From Arthrobacter sp. ISL-95 (GTDB lineage Bacteria > Actinomycetota > Actinomycetes > Actinomycetales > Micrococcaceae): a stretch of DNA of 39,494 nt. Under the pieces are notes generated by a model. The model worked only from the letters and a program-made list of their open reading frames with translations. It did not search any database and had not been told where the DNA came from. The stretch spans positions 1 through 39,494 of the forward strand of contig NZ_JAGGPR010000010.1 in assembly GCF_018613695.1 (NCBI RefSeq), in the 5' to 3' direction. A program made the position numbers and the translations under genes. Shown here one piece after another: positions 8,932-17,498 of the stretch (position 1 is its first letter; each line of letters starts with the position of its first letter).

Positions 8932-9927
8932 TCATGGTGCGGGCAGGACGACGACGTACTTTCCGGGCTCGCGCCGGGACTCGAGGGCGCGGTGCGCGTC
9001 GGCCACCTTATCAAGTCCGTCGAAGACCTCCGCGATGACAACTTTAAGTGCCCCGGATTCGATAGCGTTCAAGTACTGGTCCAGCGCGCTGGCGGGGAGG
9101 TCGCGGGCTTCGCCGGCGTAGCTGGTAAGCCGCACGCCGGTGGGGATGATAAAAGGGTCGAAGTCGGGGACGGTCCAGGCACCACTGAGTGCGCCGACGA
9201 AGCAGACGGTGCCGCCGGGTCGGATGAGTGAGAGCACGTCAGGCAGTGCGGTGGCTCCCACGAATTCGAGTGCGGCGTCGACACCCTCCGGTGCGATCGC
9301 CCGGATTGCTTCAGGAAGGGTCTCGTCGTCCCTGAGGGCGTGGTCCGCGCCGACGCTCTTGAGGAGGTCGGACTTGGCGGGGTTCCTGGTTGTTGCGATG
9401 ACGGTGGCACCGAGGTGGTGAGCGATCGCAATGGCGGTCAGCCCCACGGTGGAGGTGCCGCCGTGGACGAGGACGCTTTGGCCAGTCTGCAGCCCAAGCC
9501 CGCTGGTGATGGAGCCGTGCGCTGTTTGCAACATCTCAGGGAGCGCCCCAACGATGTCCCAACCTAGGGCGGTGTCGAACGGGATAACGTTCGCGGCATC
9601 GACAACTGTGTATTCTGCGTAGCTGCCGTCGATGTTTCGACCCAGACCGCCCATCATTGTGGCAACCTTCTGTCCGGGGGCGAGGTCGACGCCTTCACCG
9701 ACAGAATCGACCTCGCCGACGCCTTCGATTCCCAGGATCCGGGGAAATGAGAAGTCGGGACTGGACTCGCCCTGACGGCTGGTCACCTCGGACTCGTTGA
9801 CCCCGAACGCCCTCACACGGATACGCACCCATCCTGGTCGCACGTCGGGGATCGGTACGTCGCTGACCGTGAGCCCCTCAAGGTCAGTTTGGCCGGTCAA
9901 GCGGATGCCGTGCATTGTCTCAGACAT
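8932..9927 (-). CDS. Zinc-independent quinone oxidoreductase (MDR family)
   Basis: A 331-residue NAD(P)H-dependent medium-chain oxidoreductase. The GroES-like N-terminal domain contains PRILGIEGVGEVDSVGEGVD; the Rossmann domain contains VLVHGGTSTVGLTAIAIAHH. The positions where alcohol dehydrogenases carry zinc ligands hold none, so this is the quinone oxidoreductase/enoyl reductase type. The start chosen is the ATG at 9925-9927 (MSETMHG), with AAGGAG about 7 bases upstream; 27 further upstream codons are open but lack a ribosome site. A broken TetR-type gene lies directly upstream on the same strand and may once have controlled it. A decayed relative lies at 1-377. The substrate is unknown. 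Confidence 0.9.
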   Translation of the reverse strand: MSETMHGIRLTGQTDLEGLTVSDVPIPDVRPGWVRIRVRAFGVNESEVTSRQGESSPDFSFPRILGIEGVGEVDSVGEGVDLAPGQKVATMMGGLGRNIDGSYAEYTVVDAANVIPFDTALGWDIVGALPEMLQTAHGSITSGLGLQTGQSVLVHGGTSTVGLTAIAIAHHLGATVIATTRNPAKSDLLKSVGADHALRDDETLPEAIRAIAPEGVDAALEFVGATALPDVLSLIRPGGTVCFVGALSGAWTVPDFDPFIIPTGVRLTSYAGEARDLPASALDQYLNAIESGALKVVIAEVFDGLDKVADAHRALESRREPGKYVVVLPAP

Positions 9928-10035
9928 GATGTTGCTCCTTCGTGTGGAATGGGTGATCTGGGGTTGGAGGGGCGATGAGAGCGTTGAGGGCTTGGCGCCC
10001 TGGAGCACCTCTGTCGCCTTCGGGTTCCGCGCGTC

Positions 10036-10375
10036 TTAGTGGCGGACCTCCTCATACAGACGGATGTCGTCGAGGGTAGGACCAGTGGTGCCGATCGCTG
10101 CGTCAACGAGCACTCCGACCACGTCCGTGAGGGTTCGGGCCTCACGAAGCGGCACGGCATAGCGGGTCCGAGGTGGCTGCGAGTCGAGTCGAAGGCATCC
10201 ACGATAAGGTCCTCCAGAGTGGGGAAGCAGTAAATCATCGAGCGCAGTGGAACCTCGGCACGAGCGGCGACACCGCGATCCGACACACCAGCCACCCATC
10301 GTCCTTGATCACCTCCGGCGTTGCTTACAGGGACATGGGCACTGCGACCGGGATCGTTTGGTTTCCTCGCTCATG
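10036..10375 (-). pseudogene. TetR family regulator, frameshifted
   Basis: TetR features are spread over frames. A possible start ATG at 10375 (MSEETKRSRS, preceded by GGGAAAGG) runs into a stop. The helix-turn-helix is seen in another frame as VSDRGVAARAEVPLRSMIYC followed by FPTLEDLIVDAFDS. After a further shift the frame reads LREARTLTDVVGVLVDAAIG and ends LDDIRLYEEVRH at 10036. It lies 109 bp upstream of the quinone oxidoreductase on the same strand, as regulators of such enzymes often do. At least two frameshifts make it inactive. Confidence 0.75.
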
Positions 10376-10442
10376 CCTTTCCCGTGTGTCGGACCCAGTG
10401 CGTACGATGGTACATATTCGAGTTCAGCCTAGTCCAACATGA

Positions 10443-10688
10443 GGGAAGTCCCCTGAAGGGCAAAAAAGACTGCAGGAGTCTGCCTGGGCGCAGGTGCAGG
10501 AACTGCCTGCCGCTCATCAAGAGCACCCGCTCGGTCCCTGCTGGGACGACTATAAGGTGGGCGACAAAGTCCTCACGCTGTTCACCGATGTCGCTGGGGA
10601 ACCGATCGTCATCCTTCATGCCGATCCGGGCGACTCGGCTCGCCCTACCCGAAGGCGCGATATCCGGGCAGGAGTCGCAAGCCAATGA
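10443..10688 (+). pseudogene. YjbR/MmcQ family protein, N-terminal remnant
   Basis: The frame from 10443 reads LQESAWAQVQELPAAHQEHP, then LGPCWDDYKVGDKVLTLFTD and GEPIVILHADP, resembling the start of MmcQ/YjbR family proteins (ELPGA...HPFGP...D.FKV.GKVF...LK.DP). No proper start codon precedes it in frame (a TGA lies at 10440-10442), and the frame stops at 10688 shortly after the second conserved block, so only about half of the family's length is present. It is regarded as a truncated, frameshifted remnant. YjbR proteins have a DNA-binding-like fold of unclear role. Confidence 0.6.
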
Positions 10689-11128
10689 TGGCGAACGCAC
10701 GAGGCAGCGGCTGCCCAGGGCCTTCACGCTTTCGACACACAAACATACCTGTGGAGAAAGCGTCGGAGAGCTCTTCCGTCCTCAACAACCTCCCTTGCGA
10801 AGGGCGTACACAGGACCACCGGGGCGCCTGAGAGGGACGTCGCAAACTGCCACTTCGAGCATTGGAATGGGTCAAAAGAGCTCCCCCATCGGGGCGCCGT
10901 CAGCCAGCGAAAGGTGGGGGCGACCATTCTGCGCTAGACGGCGAGGGATTCTGTTTACGCTTGGATCACCATCGATTCGACAAGCACCGAGTTCTCGTCA
11001 GGCCGCCGAACGGCCGGCTAGCGGTGAGTCCGTGAGCTTCACCGCCCCTCGTCCTCGTAGCCGACGAGGGCAACGACGCCAGTCACGGCTAGAGGCAGCA
11101 TCCAGCTGCCGTCTCCACGCTGCTACGT
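10689..11128. other. Stretch without a recognisable gene
   Basis: Both strands between the YjbR remnant and the MFS gene contain only arginine/serine-rich frames with no family resemblance. The MFS gene converges into this stretch from the right; no clear terminator was found within it. Confidence 0.45.
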
Positions 11129-12550
11129 TTACTTGAACAAAGCGTCGGCCCGCCCATCGGTAGCCCGGCGAAAACGCGTTATCAGTGCGTGTACAAGTAG
11201 CGTTGCAAAAACCGCAGCGCAGAGCAGTGCGCCGATCGCAAACGAAATTCCGATTCCGGCACCGGTCGGGTGAAGATCCGGCGCCATGTTGGCTGCCAGC
11301 ACCGCACCCGAGACCGCGGTGCCGAAGGAGCTTCCCACGTTGCGGAGGACCTGATTGAAACTCACGGAACTGCCCAGCTCTTCAGTGGCCACGCTGCGGG
11401 CAATCAGTGCTGGCATGGCGGCATAGCTGGCACCCATTCCCAGGCCGAACACCAGCATCCCGGTCAGGATTTCCCAAAGCGCAGTGTGGGCAAACCAGAG
11501 CAGCATTCCGGCGGCTGCCATAATTCCTGCGCCGATCGGCAGCAAAGTCGCCAAAGGAATCCTGCGCGCCAAACGGCGCACCATACGATTCGCGAGGAAG
11601 CTTCCAACCGACAGCGGAAGCATCACAAAACCGGCCCAGAACACGGGCAGCGCGATGCCGTAGCCGGTTGAAGTCGGGGCTTGGGCCACGAGGCTGGAGA
11701 TTGATAATCCGATGTACATCGCGGCACCCAACCCCATGCCGGTGCCGTTCGCCAACAACACCTCACCGTTCCGCAGGACCCTAAGATTGACCAGGGGATG
11801 CCGCGTCCGAAGCTCAGTCCGGACCCAAGCGGTCAGGACTGCTGCCGCCACGATGAAGCAGCTTATGACCCCGGGAGAGCTCCATCCCCACGAAGGCCCT
11901 TCACTGACGCCCAGGAGCAGAAGGCCCAAACCGAGGCCAAGCAGGCTAGCTCCGGCGTAGTCGAAAGGCAGCCGGGCGGCTCGTTGGTCCGGTCCCGCCG
12001 GCACGACGCGGACCACTACAAAGATCGCCGTCACCACGAACAACGCCGCGAACCAGAAAGCGAATCGGAAGTCGAAGAGCCCCGCACTGATTCCAGTCAG
12101 TGGGTAGCCGACGCCAAGGCCAGTCGCCACCGTCACCGATAGAGTCGATATGGAGAATCGCACCTTATCAGCTGCAATGTAGCGGCGGGCGAGGGCGATC
12201 GTCACAGGAACGATCCCGTAAGTCAGGCCTTGGAGCGCTCGTCCGATCAGGAACACCGTGAAGTTGGGCGCCGCCGCGGCGATGACGGACCCGGCGAGGA
12301 TGATCCACAGTGCCAACAGTAGGAGCCGCTTCTTGTGTGGTCCGTCGCTGATCCGTCCCATCACCGGGGTGGCCACCGCACCGACCAGAAGGTTGATGGT
12401 GAGCATCCACTGCGCCGTACTGACCGGCACGTCCATCTCACGGGCAATTGACGGCACCAACAGCATGCCGAGCGAGCTCACGATGGCTGTCGAGAGCGCC
12501 GCGTAGACCAGCGCCGGAACCAGGCTTGAACGTACGGCCGGTTCAGTCAA
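11129..12550 (-). CDS. MFS drug:H+ antiporter (DHA2, EmrB/QacA-like)
   Basis: A 473-residue membrane protein with up to 14 hydrophobic segments. Typical DHA2 elements are STAQWMLTINLLVGAVATPV, then GRISDGPHKKRLLLL (loop 2-3 motif) and FLIGRALQGLTYGIVPVTIA, with a later segment SSVSFNQVLRNVGSSFGTAV characteristic of this subfamily. The chosen start is the TTG at 12548-12550, which has GAGGTG at ideal spacing and overlaps the stop of the MarR gene; a TTG at 12568 is an in-frame alternative. Co-transcription with the MarR regulator suggests an inducible pump for drugs or toxic aromatic compounds. Confidence 0.9.
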   Translation of the reverse strand: MTEPAVRSSLVPALVYAALSTAIVSSLGMLLVPSIAREMDVPVSTAQWMLTINLLVGAVATPVMGRISDGPHKKRLLLLALWIILAGSVIAAAAPNFTVFLIGRALQGLTYGIVPVTIALARRYIAADKVRFSISTLSVTVATGLGVGYPLTGISAGLFDFRFAFWFAALFVVTAIFVVVRVVPAGPDQRAARLPFDYAGASLLGLGLGLLLLGVSEGPSWGWSSPGVISCFIVAAAVLTAWVRTELRTRHPLVNLRVLRNGEVLLANGTGMGLGAAMYIGLSISSLVAQAPTSTGYGIALPVFWAGFVMLPLSVGSFLANRMVRRLARRIPLATLLPIGAGIMAAAGMLLWFAHTALWEILTGMLVFGLGMGASYAAMPALIARSVATEELGSSVSFNQVLRNVGSSFGTAVSGAVLAANMAPDLHPTGAGIGISFAIGALLCAAVFATLLVHALITRFRRATDGRADALFK

Positions 12551-12947
12551 CGGACACCTCAGGCCCAAGCTTGCTCAGGACTGGGATAGCCTCCAGCGCC
12601 TTCCTGCCTTCCGGTGTCAACCGTTCCGCAACTGCACGGTCAAGCCAGGCATGCTCGGCTGCAAGCTCCTGAACTAGTTTGCGCCGTCCCTCGACCGTGA
12701 GGATGGTCCAGGTCCGACGACGGTCCTCCTCGTCGGGCACCCGCTCCACAAATTCCAGCCGTTCCAGCTCGCCGACTGCCGACGAAATTGCTTGGGGGCT
12801 GACCTGTGCAACGGCACCAAGTTCCGACGATGCCGCTTGCCCTTGCTCCACGAAGCGGCTAACCACGCCAAGCTTGCCAGGGGACATCGTTCGTTCAGCA
12901 TCGAGGCGCCGCCGCAGCGGACGTAGTGCGTCGAAGAAGGAGCGCAT
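12543..12947 (-). CDS. MarR family transcriptional regulator
   Basis: About 134 residues with a winged helix-turn-helix: SSELGAVAQVSPQAISSAVG (HTH), LERLEFVERVPDEEDRRRTW (wing with the family's D-x-RRR signature) and ILTVEGRRKLVQEL. The ATG at 12945-12947 (MRSFFDAL) is chosen with AGGCGG upstream; an in-frame GTG at 12980 has its purine stretch directly abutting and is less likely. It overlaps the downstream efflux gene by 8 bases, so the two form one operon. The palindrome at 12992-13017 immediately upstream is its probable operator. It likely derepresses the pump on binding a small aromatic or phenolic ligand. Confidence 0.9.
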   Translation of the reverse strand: MRSFFDALRPLRRRLDAERTMSPGKLGVVSRFVEQGQAASSELGAVAQVSPQAISSAVGELERLEFVERVPDEEDRRRTWTILTVEGRRKLVQELAAEHAWLDRAVAERLTPEGRKALEAIPVLSKLGPEVSVD

Positions 12948-12991
12948 CCTAATTCCGCCTGCGATTATTCTTGGTTTCACCCCTTAACTGT

Positions 12992-13017
12992 ACAAGGAAC
13001 TTGACCAAGTTACTTGT
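12992..13017. promoter_or_regulatory. Candidate MarR operator
   Basis: The arms ACAAGGAACTTG and CAAGTTACTTGT flank a 2-bp centre; they are complementary except for one position. The 26-bp palindrome lies about 45 bp upstream of the MarR start codon, the usual place for an autorepressing MarR dimer. A promoter could not be placed with certainty. Confidence 0.7.
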
Positions 13018-13020
13018 GTA

Positions 13021-13413
13021 ATCAGTCACAACCAAGAAAGGTCGAGTATGGTTCCGCCTGTGGTACAGGGAAGGTGGTCATCAGGGGGTAGCGGAATCCA
13101 AGCGGATGGATTAGGCAGGTCCGGGCTCCGAGTGCGTGATTTCGTCCACCGGCGGGAAAGCTCGGCACTACTGGATTCAGCGGCTCAACAACGACATTGG
13201 AGTGGTCGTCGCCAGAGCTGGCCCCAACCTCGTCAAGGTTCACGGCGTCAGAGCGGATTATTCAAGGCAGCACTTCTAAGCGTCGGCGTTAGGCCGATCG
13301 AATCGGCATCGAGGCAGCGGTCGCCAGACTCTGCTTGGTGGCGCGACAGCAGCAGAAGTGGGCACACCACGGCATGAAGCAGGGTTTGAGGTTGCCTGCC
13401 CACCCGGTGGCCC
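13021..13413. other. Degenerate region, possible gene remnants
   Basis: No intact gene. A plus-strand frame around 13160-13280 contains WIQRLNNDIGVVVARAGPNL followed by VKVHGVRADYSRQHF, which looks like genuine protein sequence but was not identified. From about 13378 the DNA already resembles the start of a TetR gene in shifted frames (GLRLPAHP, compare GLRVAGSA in the regulator at 442). Confidence 0.35.
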
Positions 13414-13662
13414 CTCGTTACGCTGGATAAGGTCGCCACTGCCGCCAGAGTGAGCAAGCCAGGACTCGTGTGCCACTTCCCCACCCGCTACGCCCTTACG
13501 GTTGGACCCGTGGAAATCTCGGCCCTTCTGCTCATATCAAGGATGACAATTGGCGGACTGAAGTCCCCTGCAGCGAAGCTAACTGACCGATACGCCGCAT
13601 ACATCAAGACGCTGCTGAGGGTGCAAATGCATGATCCGAATGTTCGTTGTGGGCCCAGCTAG
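13414..13662 (+). pseudogene. Decayed TetR regulator, relative of the one at 442-996
   Basis: The frame LVTLDKVATAARVSKPGLVC then HFPTRYALTVGPVE matches ITLERVAIEAGVTKPGLMYH then FPNRDALMVALVEH of the regulator at 442-996. Further on, LTDRYAAYIKTLL matches VADRYRAYIQAAA. The N-terminal helix is out of frame upstream, no start codon is usable, and the frame ends at 13662 well short of a complete ligand-binding domain. It is a diverged, truncated paralogue rather than a recent copy. Confidence 0.75.
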
Positions 13663-13918
13663 CGTACGCGCCGGGCAATGCGGGCCCATTCAACATCTTC
13701 AAACAGTGACGGGCCTTCGCAACGCGGTACGACCAACTCGCACTCACCTACCTTGGCGGAGCCGTTCACCGGGCAGTCAGCATCTGGCTGACAACTTTAG
13801 GAGACGCGCCCCGGTACTTCAACGCCATGTAGGCCTTGATGCGAGCCCTCGGTGGCAGGTTCACGTCCAATTTACAAAGTTGATTCAGGCCTCGTGGAGA
13901 TTGCGATATGTTCGTAGA

Positions 13919-14902
13919 ATGGCACCTTCAACTTCAGGCAGTGGGCAGTCCTCACCGGCCGCCGACACTATCACCGCGGCCTCCCGCGGTTCCCGGGCGC
14001 CAACCTCGGGGCGAGTAGAGCGGCTTTTGCGAACCCAACTGCGTGGCGCGCTGGACGGGACAATCCCGGAGTGCACTGGCTCCATAGTCACCGGCCCCTG
14101 GTGCCTGGACCAAGACGGGCGCGCAACGGGATTGTCGGCCGCTGCGCTACTCGACCAAACTCTGGCAACCTCTATCCGCGCTGCGGCCCCGGAGCTTTCT
14201 ACGATGGTCACGACGGAACTCCAACTGAACTTCCTGGTGCCGCCACCTTCTGACGGCACCGTGCTCGAGGCGTGGACCAGAAGCGGCTTCGTTGATACCA
14301 GGGGAGGCGTGGCCTTTGGCGCCCTTCGTGGGCCGGACGCAAGGGAGTACGTGCATGCCGTTGGATGGTTCCAAGCGGTTCACTCCGCCCCGACTGGAGC
14401 CCTCGACTATTTCCATCGCATGGGCGCGTTGCCTCTAGGACCCACATCCGACGTCAGCCTGGACAAGTTGCTAGGGCTTCGTAGTCTGGCGTCGAAGGCT
14501 GCGGACGGGGGCCCAGCAGACAGCGACGGATTCGTCAAAGGGCCGGACCTACCCATGATCGACGAGTTCTTGAATCGCAACGGGACCGTTCATGGAGGGG
14601 TGATTACCATGATGGCGGGACTTGCTGCCAAGGCGGCCATGCCCGATTCTGATTCTTTCGATCTCCAATCCTTGCGGTTGGTGTTCCTCCGCCCGGCCAC
14701 GGGTCCGATTACTTCTCGGGCGAGAATCCGCCATCCCGGCCGCTCCTTGCGCATCGTGGACGTGGAACTGTTCAGCGGCCACACAACTCCAGGCAACCCG
14801 ACATCGCATGCACCAGGCGCTGAGTCAAGGGAGGAGAATGACCAGCCCACCAAAAGCAAGCCGATTGCACAAGCCCAAGCGATTCTCCGCCCGGCGCACT
14901 GA
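13919..14902 (+). CDS. Double-hotdog thioesterase (PaaI/acyl-CoA thioesterase family)
   Basis: About 327 residues with two hotdog domains in tandem. The first (roughly residues 60-150) includes TTELQLNFLVPPPSDGTVLE and AFGALRGPDAREYVHAVGWF; the second (roughly 215-300) has the PaaI-like NRNGTVHGGVITMMAGLAAK and LRLVFLRPATGPITSRARIR. Such proteins hydrolyse acyl-CoA or aryl-CoA esters. The ATG at 13919 is chosen because coding character begins about there, but no good ribosome site is visible, and the frame is open back to 13631 through the TetR remnant. The true start is therefore uncertain, and a fusion or damaged 5' end is possible. Downstream sequence is degenerate. Confidence 0.7.
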   Translation: MAPSTSGSGQSSPAADTITAASRGSRAPTSGRVERLLRTQLRGALDGTIPECTGSIVTGPWCLDQDGRATGLSAAALLDQTLATSIRAAAPELSTMVTTELQLNFLVPPPSDGTVLEAWTRSGFVDTRGGVAFGALRGPDAREYVHAVGWFQAVHSAPTGALDYFHRMGALPLGPTSDVSLDKLLGLRSLASKAADGGPADSDGFVKGPDLPMIDEFLNRNGTVHGGVITMMAGLAAKAAMPDSDSFDLQSLRLVFLRPATGPITSRARIRHPGRSLRIVDVELFSGHTTPGNPTSHAPGAESREENDQPTKSKPIAQAQAILRPAH

Positions 14903-15350
14903 CCGGCCCGTAGTCAAGGTCGAACAACGCGTAGTTGCTCCAGGGGCCGGCGGTAGTTGACGCCGTCGCCCTTGAGTCGGACAACTTTGGCGACCAGTTC
15001 GGGAACTCACGGGTCTGGCAGGGTCATTTGCTTTTGGCATCATGCCCACCGGTTATCTCTTGAATCAGAGGTCCCGATCGGAAGTACTTTCTTGAGCGGC
15101 AGAATGTAGATTTCCTTGGACAGCATGGCCCTGACGACCAGACCCCAAGGCGTCAGCACCTATGGCATGACTGCCTCGGCAATCTCCGTTTCGGCGAGCG
15201 ACTCGGGTTCGGCATGCTCAACGGCGAGCTCAAAGGAATTCACGTGCGACAGCCGAGATCACGCCGACGCGCATCGGTCCCCGGCAACTGGACGTCGGAG
15301 GTCCATTGGGGAACAAGGTTACCGCCGTTTGTTGGAGCATCTCTCAGATG
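14903..15350. other. Stretch without an identifiable gene
   Basis: About 450 bp between the thioesterase and the TetR gene. A minus-strand frame near 15040-15150 reads SKEIYILPLKKVLPIGTSD, which may be a protein fragment, but it has no start and was not recognised. No terminator with a clear stem was seen. Confidence 0.4.
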
Positions 15351-16133
15351 TCATCGTTGATTGTTTGCTTCTTCGTTCAGGTCGTGGCTGATCGGTGCTG
15401 CGAACATGTGTTCGACTAATCGCACTACCTGATCCCTGATTCCGCGTATGTCTTCCACCGGGCCCTGCAGTAGACGCTGTAATGCCAGGCCCCGCATAGC
15501 GCCAACGACGAACTCAGCCCCGAGCGCGGGATCGATATCGCTGCGCACCTCGCCCCGGGTAATTCCCACCCGTAGGTTGTCTTCCAGCCATGCAAACATC
15601 TCCCGGTTGTATTCGGCGACGACTCCGGCCGTTTCCGAGTTCTCCAGTAAGGACTCCGCCAGCAGAAGCAGCAGTGTGCGGGTGTTTGTCCACTTCGGAT
15701 CACTGCGCCCAAGGTAGACGCGGACATAGCCCAGTACCGCCTGCAGCCCCTCGGGTGACGTCGGCGCGGCCCGCATCTCGTCGGCGAACGAGCGATTGAT
15801 ATGCAAGGTCAAAGCCCGCAAAAGCGCACCCTTACTACCGAAGTGATGACCAGCCTGTCCCCGGCTGTAACCGGCCGCCTGGCCGACATCCGCCAAGGTC
15901 ATTCCCACCCAACCCTTGCGCGAAAGCAACGTAAGGGCGGCGGCCAGAAGCCGCCCCTCCGCTTCCTCACGCCGCTCCTGCTGCGTGCGACGCCGAGGCG
16001 CCGTGGACTGCTCAACCCCGACCGCTGGACCCCCACTCTGCCGAGTCCTTCCCTCCAACACGGCCTTGTCATGACCGGCCGCACTGCGTGAAAGCCACCC
16101 GGCAGCTTCCTGCGTGTCCCGCGTACTACCCAT
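15351..16133 (-). CDS. TetR family transcriptional regulator with extended N-terminus
   Basis: About 260 residues. A charged N-terminal extension of about 50 residues precedes a standard TetR helix-turn-helix (MTLADVGQAAGYSRGQAGHH then FGSKGALLRALTLH), followed by a ligand domain of about 130 residues. The ATG at 16131-16133 is chosen because AAGGAG lies 8 bases upstream; the frame is open further upstream but without a ribosome site. Its target is not obvious: neighbours are degenerate on both sides. A candidate operator lies about 70 bp upstream of the start, suggesting autoregulation. The N-terminal extension is longer than usual for the family. Confidence 0.88.
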   Translation of the reverse strand: MGSTRDTQEAAGWLSRSAAGHDKAVLEGRTRQSGGPAVGVEQSTAPRRRTQQERREEAEGRLLAAALTLLSRKGWVGMTLADVGQAAGYSRGQAGHHFGSKGALLRALTLHINRSFADEMRAAPTSPEGLQAVLGYVRVYLGRSDPKWTNTRTLLLLLAESLLENSETAGVVAEYNREMFAWLEDNLRVGITRGEVRSDIDPALGAEFVVGAMRGLALQRLLQGPVEDIRGIRDQVVRLVEHMFAAPISHDLNEEANNQR

Positions 16134-16198
16134 GCTCTTACTCCTTGAAAAACAAGCTAGCGCAAAACCTACTGGCCAACACTCGGAAACTTGTAATT

Positions 16199-16223
16199 GG
16201 ATTCTCAATCAAAGATTGAATCT
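16199..16223. promoter_or_regulatory. Candidate TetR operator
   Basis: The sequence CAATC-AAA-GATTG is the core of an imperfect palindrome that extends as GGATTCTCAATC / GATTGAATCT with a one-base bulge. It lies upstream of the TetR gene in AT-richer DNA, where its promoter is expected. Based on symmetry and position only. Confidence 0.45.
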
Positions 16224-16389
16224 AGCAGGTTGATGAAGACGATGCGGGGCTGCAAATCGGGTCGCGAGAGTCAGTAACGGCAGCCTGAAACAGCCGGATC
16301 GGGCACTCTACAGAAGAGCATCAAGGGCTAACAGCCAACCTGATCAGCTGGTGGGCGTATCCGCATCCAGGAGGCGGCTGCTTCCGGGT

Positions 16390-16840
16390 CCCGCGTTCAT
16401 GATGATGGGTTCCGGCCACATTTGAGGCTCGCAACACGGGATACTCTTCATCATGGTCTGCGCAACCCTCTTCTCGTCGAGCCACGCTTCTTCGCTGCCT
16501 GAGCAGTTTCCGACGCCTCGCGTTCCAGCGCTCTTCGGCTTTCCGTCCTTTTCCTCAAGGAAACAAGCAGGAAGCCTCTTAGCGGCTCATTGCCCAACGT
16601 ATAAACCAAGGAAGAGGCTCAATACCTCGTTGATACCCAGGACTCCAACAACCTCCTCGATCCAGCCGAAATGCCTCTCACCCAAGAAGTTCCTTCAGAT
16701 TCCGAGGGAGGCCGGCGCTTCTAACCGATCCGAAGCCCTCCCGGCCACCTAGCCGGCCGGGCACAAGCCACCTAGCCGGCCGGGCACAAGAGGTCGCATT
16801 CGAGAACGACTCCATCTCCAGCCGCACCGACCTCAATCCC
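16390..16840 (+). pseudogene. Deleted second copy of the MHS transporter 3' end and its flank
   Basis: From about 16396 the DNA repeats the end of the MFS gene at 2244-3758 almost base for base (CGTTCATGATGATGGGTT, CATCATGGTCTGCGCAACCC). An internal block of about 130-140 bp (original about 3440-3570) is missing, a one-base loss breaks the frame near 16515, and stops are present. The similarity continues through the stop codon into the 3' non-coding flank to about 16840, so a DNA segment, not just a gene, was duplicated. Within the copy, a 23-bp unit containing the hairpin (CCACCTAGCCGGCCGGGCAC AAG) occurs twice in tandem at about 16744-16790. Confidence 0.88.
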
Positions 16841-16997
16841 AACACCAACCGGGTTGAGGACACGGGCTCCAAAAGGCATCAACGCCGTGGCGCGCCCTTC
16901 CGAAGGGAACCCGCAGGAACTTTCGAGAAACAGGTCGAGGACATTAGGGCTTGGATACAAAAGCCCAAGAATCGGTAGCAACGCGGTGGCGGGGGCG

Positions 16998-17190
16998 TCA
17001 GCGTAGCGGAGTCAGGGCCCGCTGGACCAGCCAGCACGAGACATCAAACGAGGACGCAACCTCAGTGGCAGCCCTTCCGTATCCGGTGACGGCGGCCACC
17101 AGGGCGTCGCGGAGCCGGCGGGTTGACCGTTTACGGCGAGGGATGTGGGCGGTCTCCACCGTGCATGTCCGCCGCGGGCACGGTACTCAT
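16998..17190 (-). pseudogene. ISL3 family transposase fragment
   Basis: A minus-strand frame reads CPRRTCTVETAHIPRRKRST, then RRLRDALVAAVTGYGRAATE and VASSFDVSCWLVQRAL, ending at the stop at 16998-17000. This matches the N-terminal zinc-finger end and helix-turn-helix region of ISL3 transposases (arginine-rich segment, then the R-R-L-R-x-A...V-S-W helix). The catalytic DDE domain is absent and no complete terminal repeats were found, so it is a scar. Confidence 0.75.
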
Positions 17191-17319
17191 GACTCCTAGC
17201 TCCTGACGGAGAAATCATTCATCGTGATGGGGCTACGAGCCCTCCAGCCTTCAAGGCACGGAACCCTTTTCACCACGAAGAGCCGGGAAAGATGGTTGGC
17301 CGATGATTCTTTGCAAAAG

Positions 17320-17498
17320 AAGCCCCCACAGGATTAGGGCCGGCGCAGCACAGGTGCTGGGGGCAACCCACCGAGCCGCGGTCGTGACCGGCACATGGAC
17401 CGGTTTATCCGCGCGACGCAGCGGCCACTTTTCATCGACCATGCACGTGCCAGACGGAGCCTCCCTTTCGGCGTCAGGATCGCGTTAGCCTGGAACAT
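17320..17498 (-). pseudogene. IS481 family transposase, N-terminal fragment
   Basis: An ATG at 17496-17498 with AAGGAG upstream starts MFQANAILTPKGRLRLARAW, the typical IS481 beginning. A one-base shift then gives DEKWPLRRADKPVHVPVTTA ARW in the next frame, matching the conserved WPLRRAAERF.VS.TTA.RW helix-turn-helix. No catalytic domain follows. Its close spacing to the ISL3 fragment suggests nested or successive insertions followed by deletion. Confidence 0.75.

Noticed and set aside
10321..11136. A 271-codon plus-strand frame
   Set aside because: Its translation is arginine/serine-rich; the YjbR resemblance is in a different frame, so this one is a shadow.
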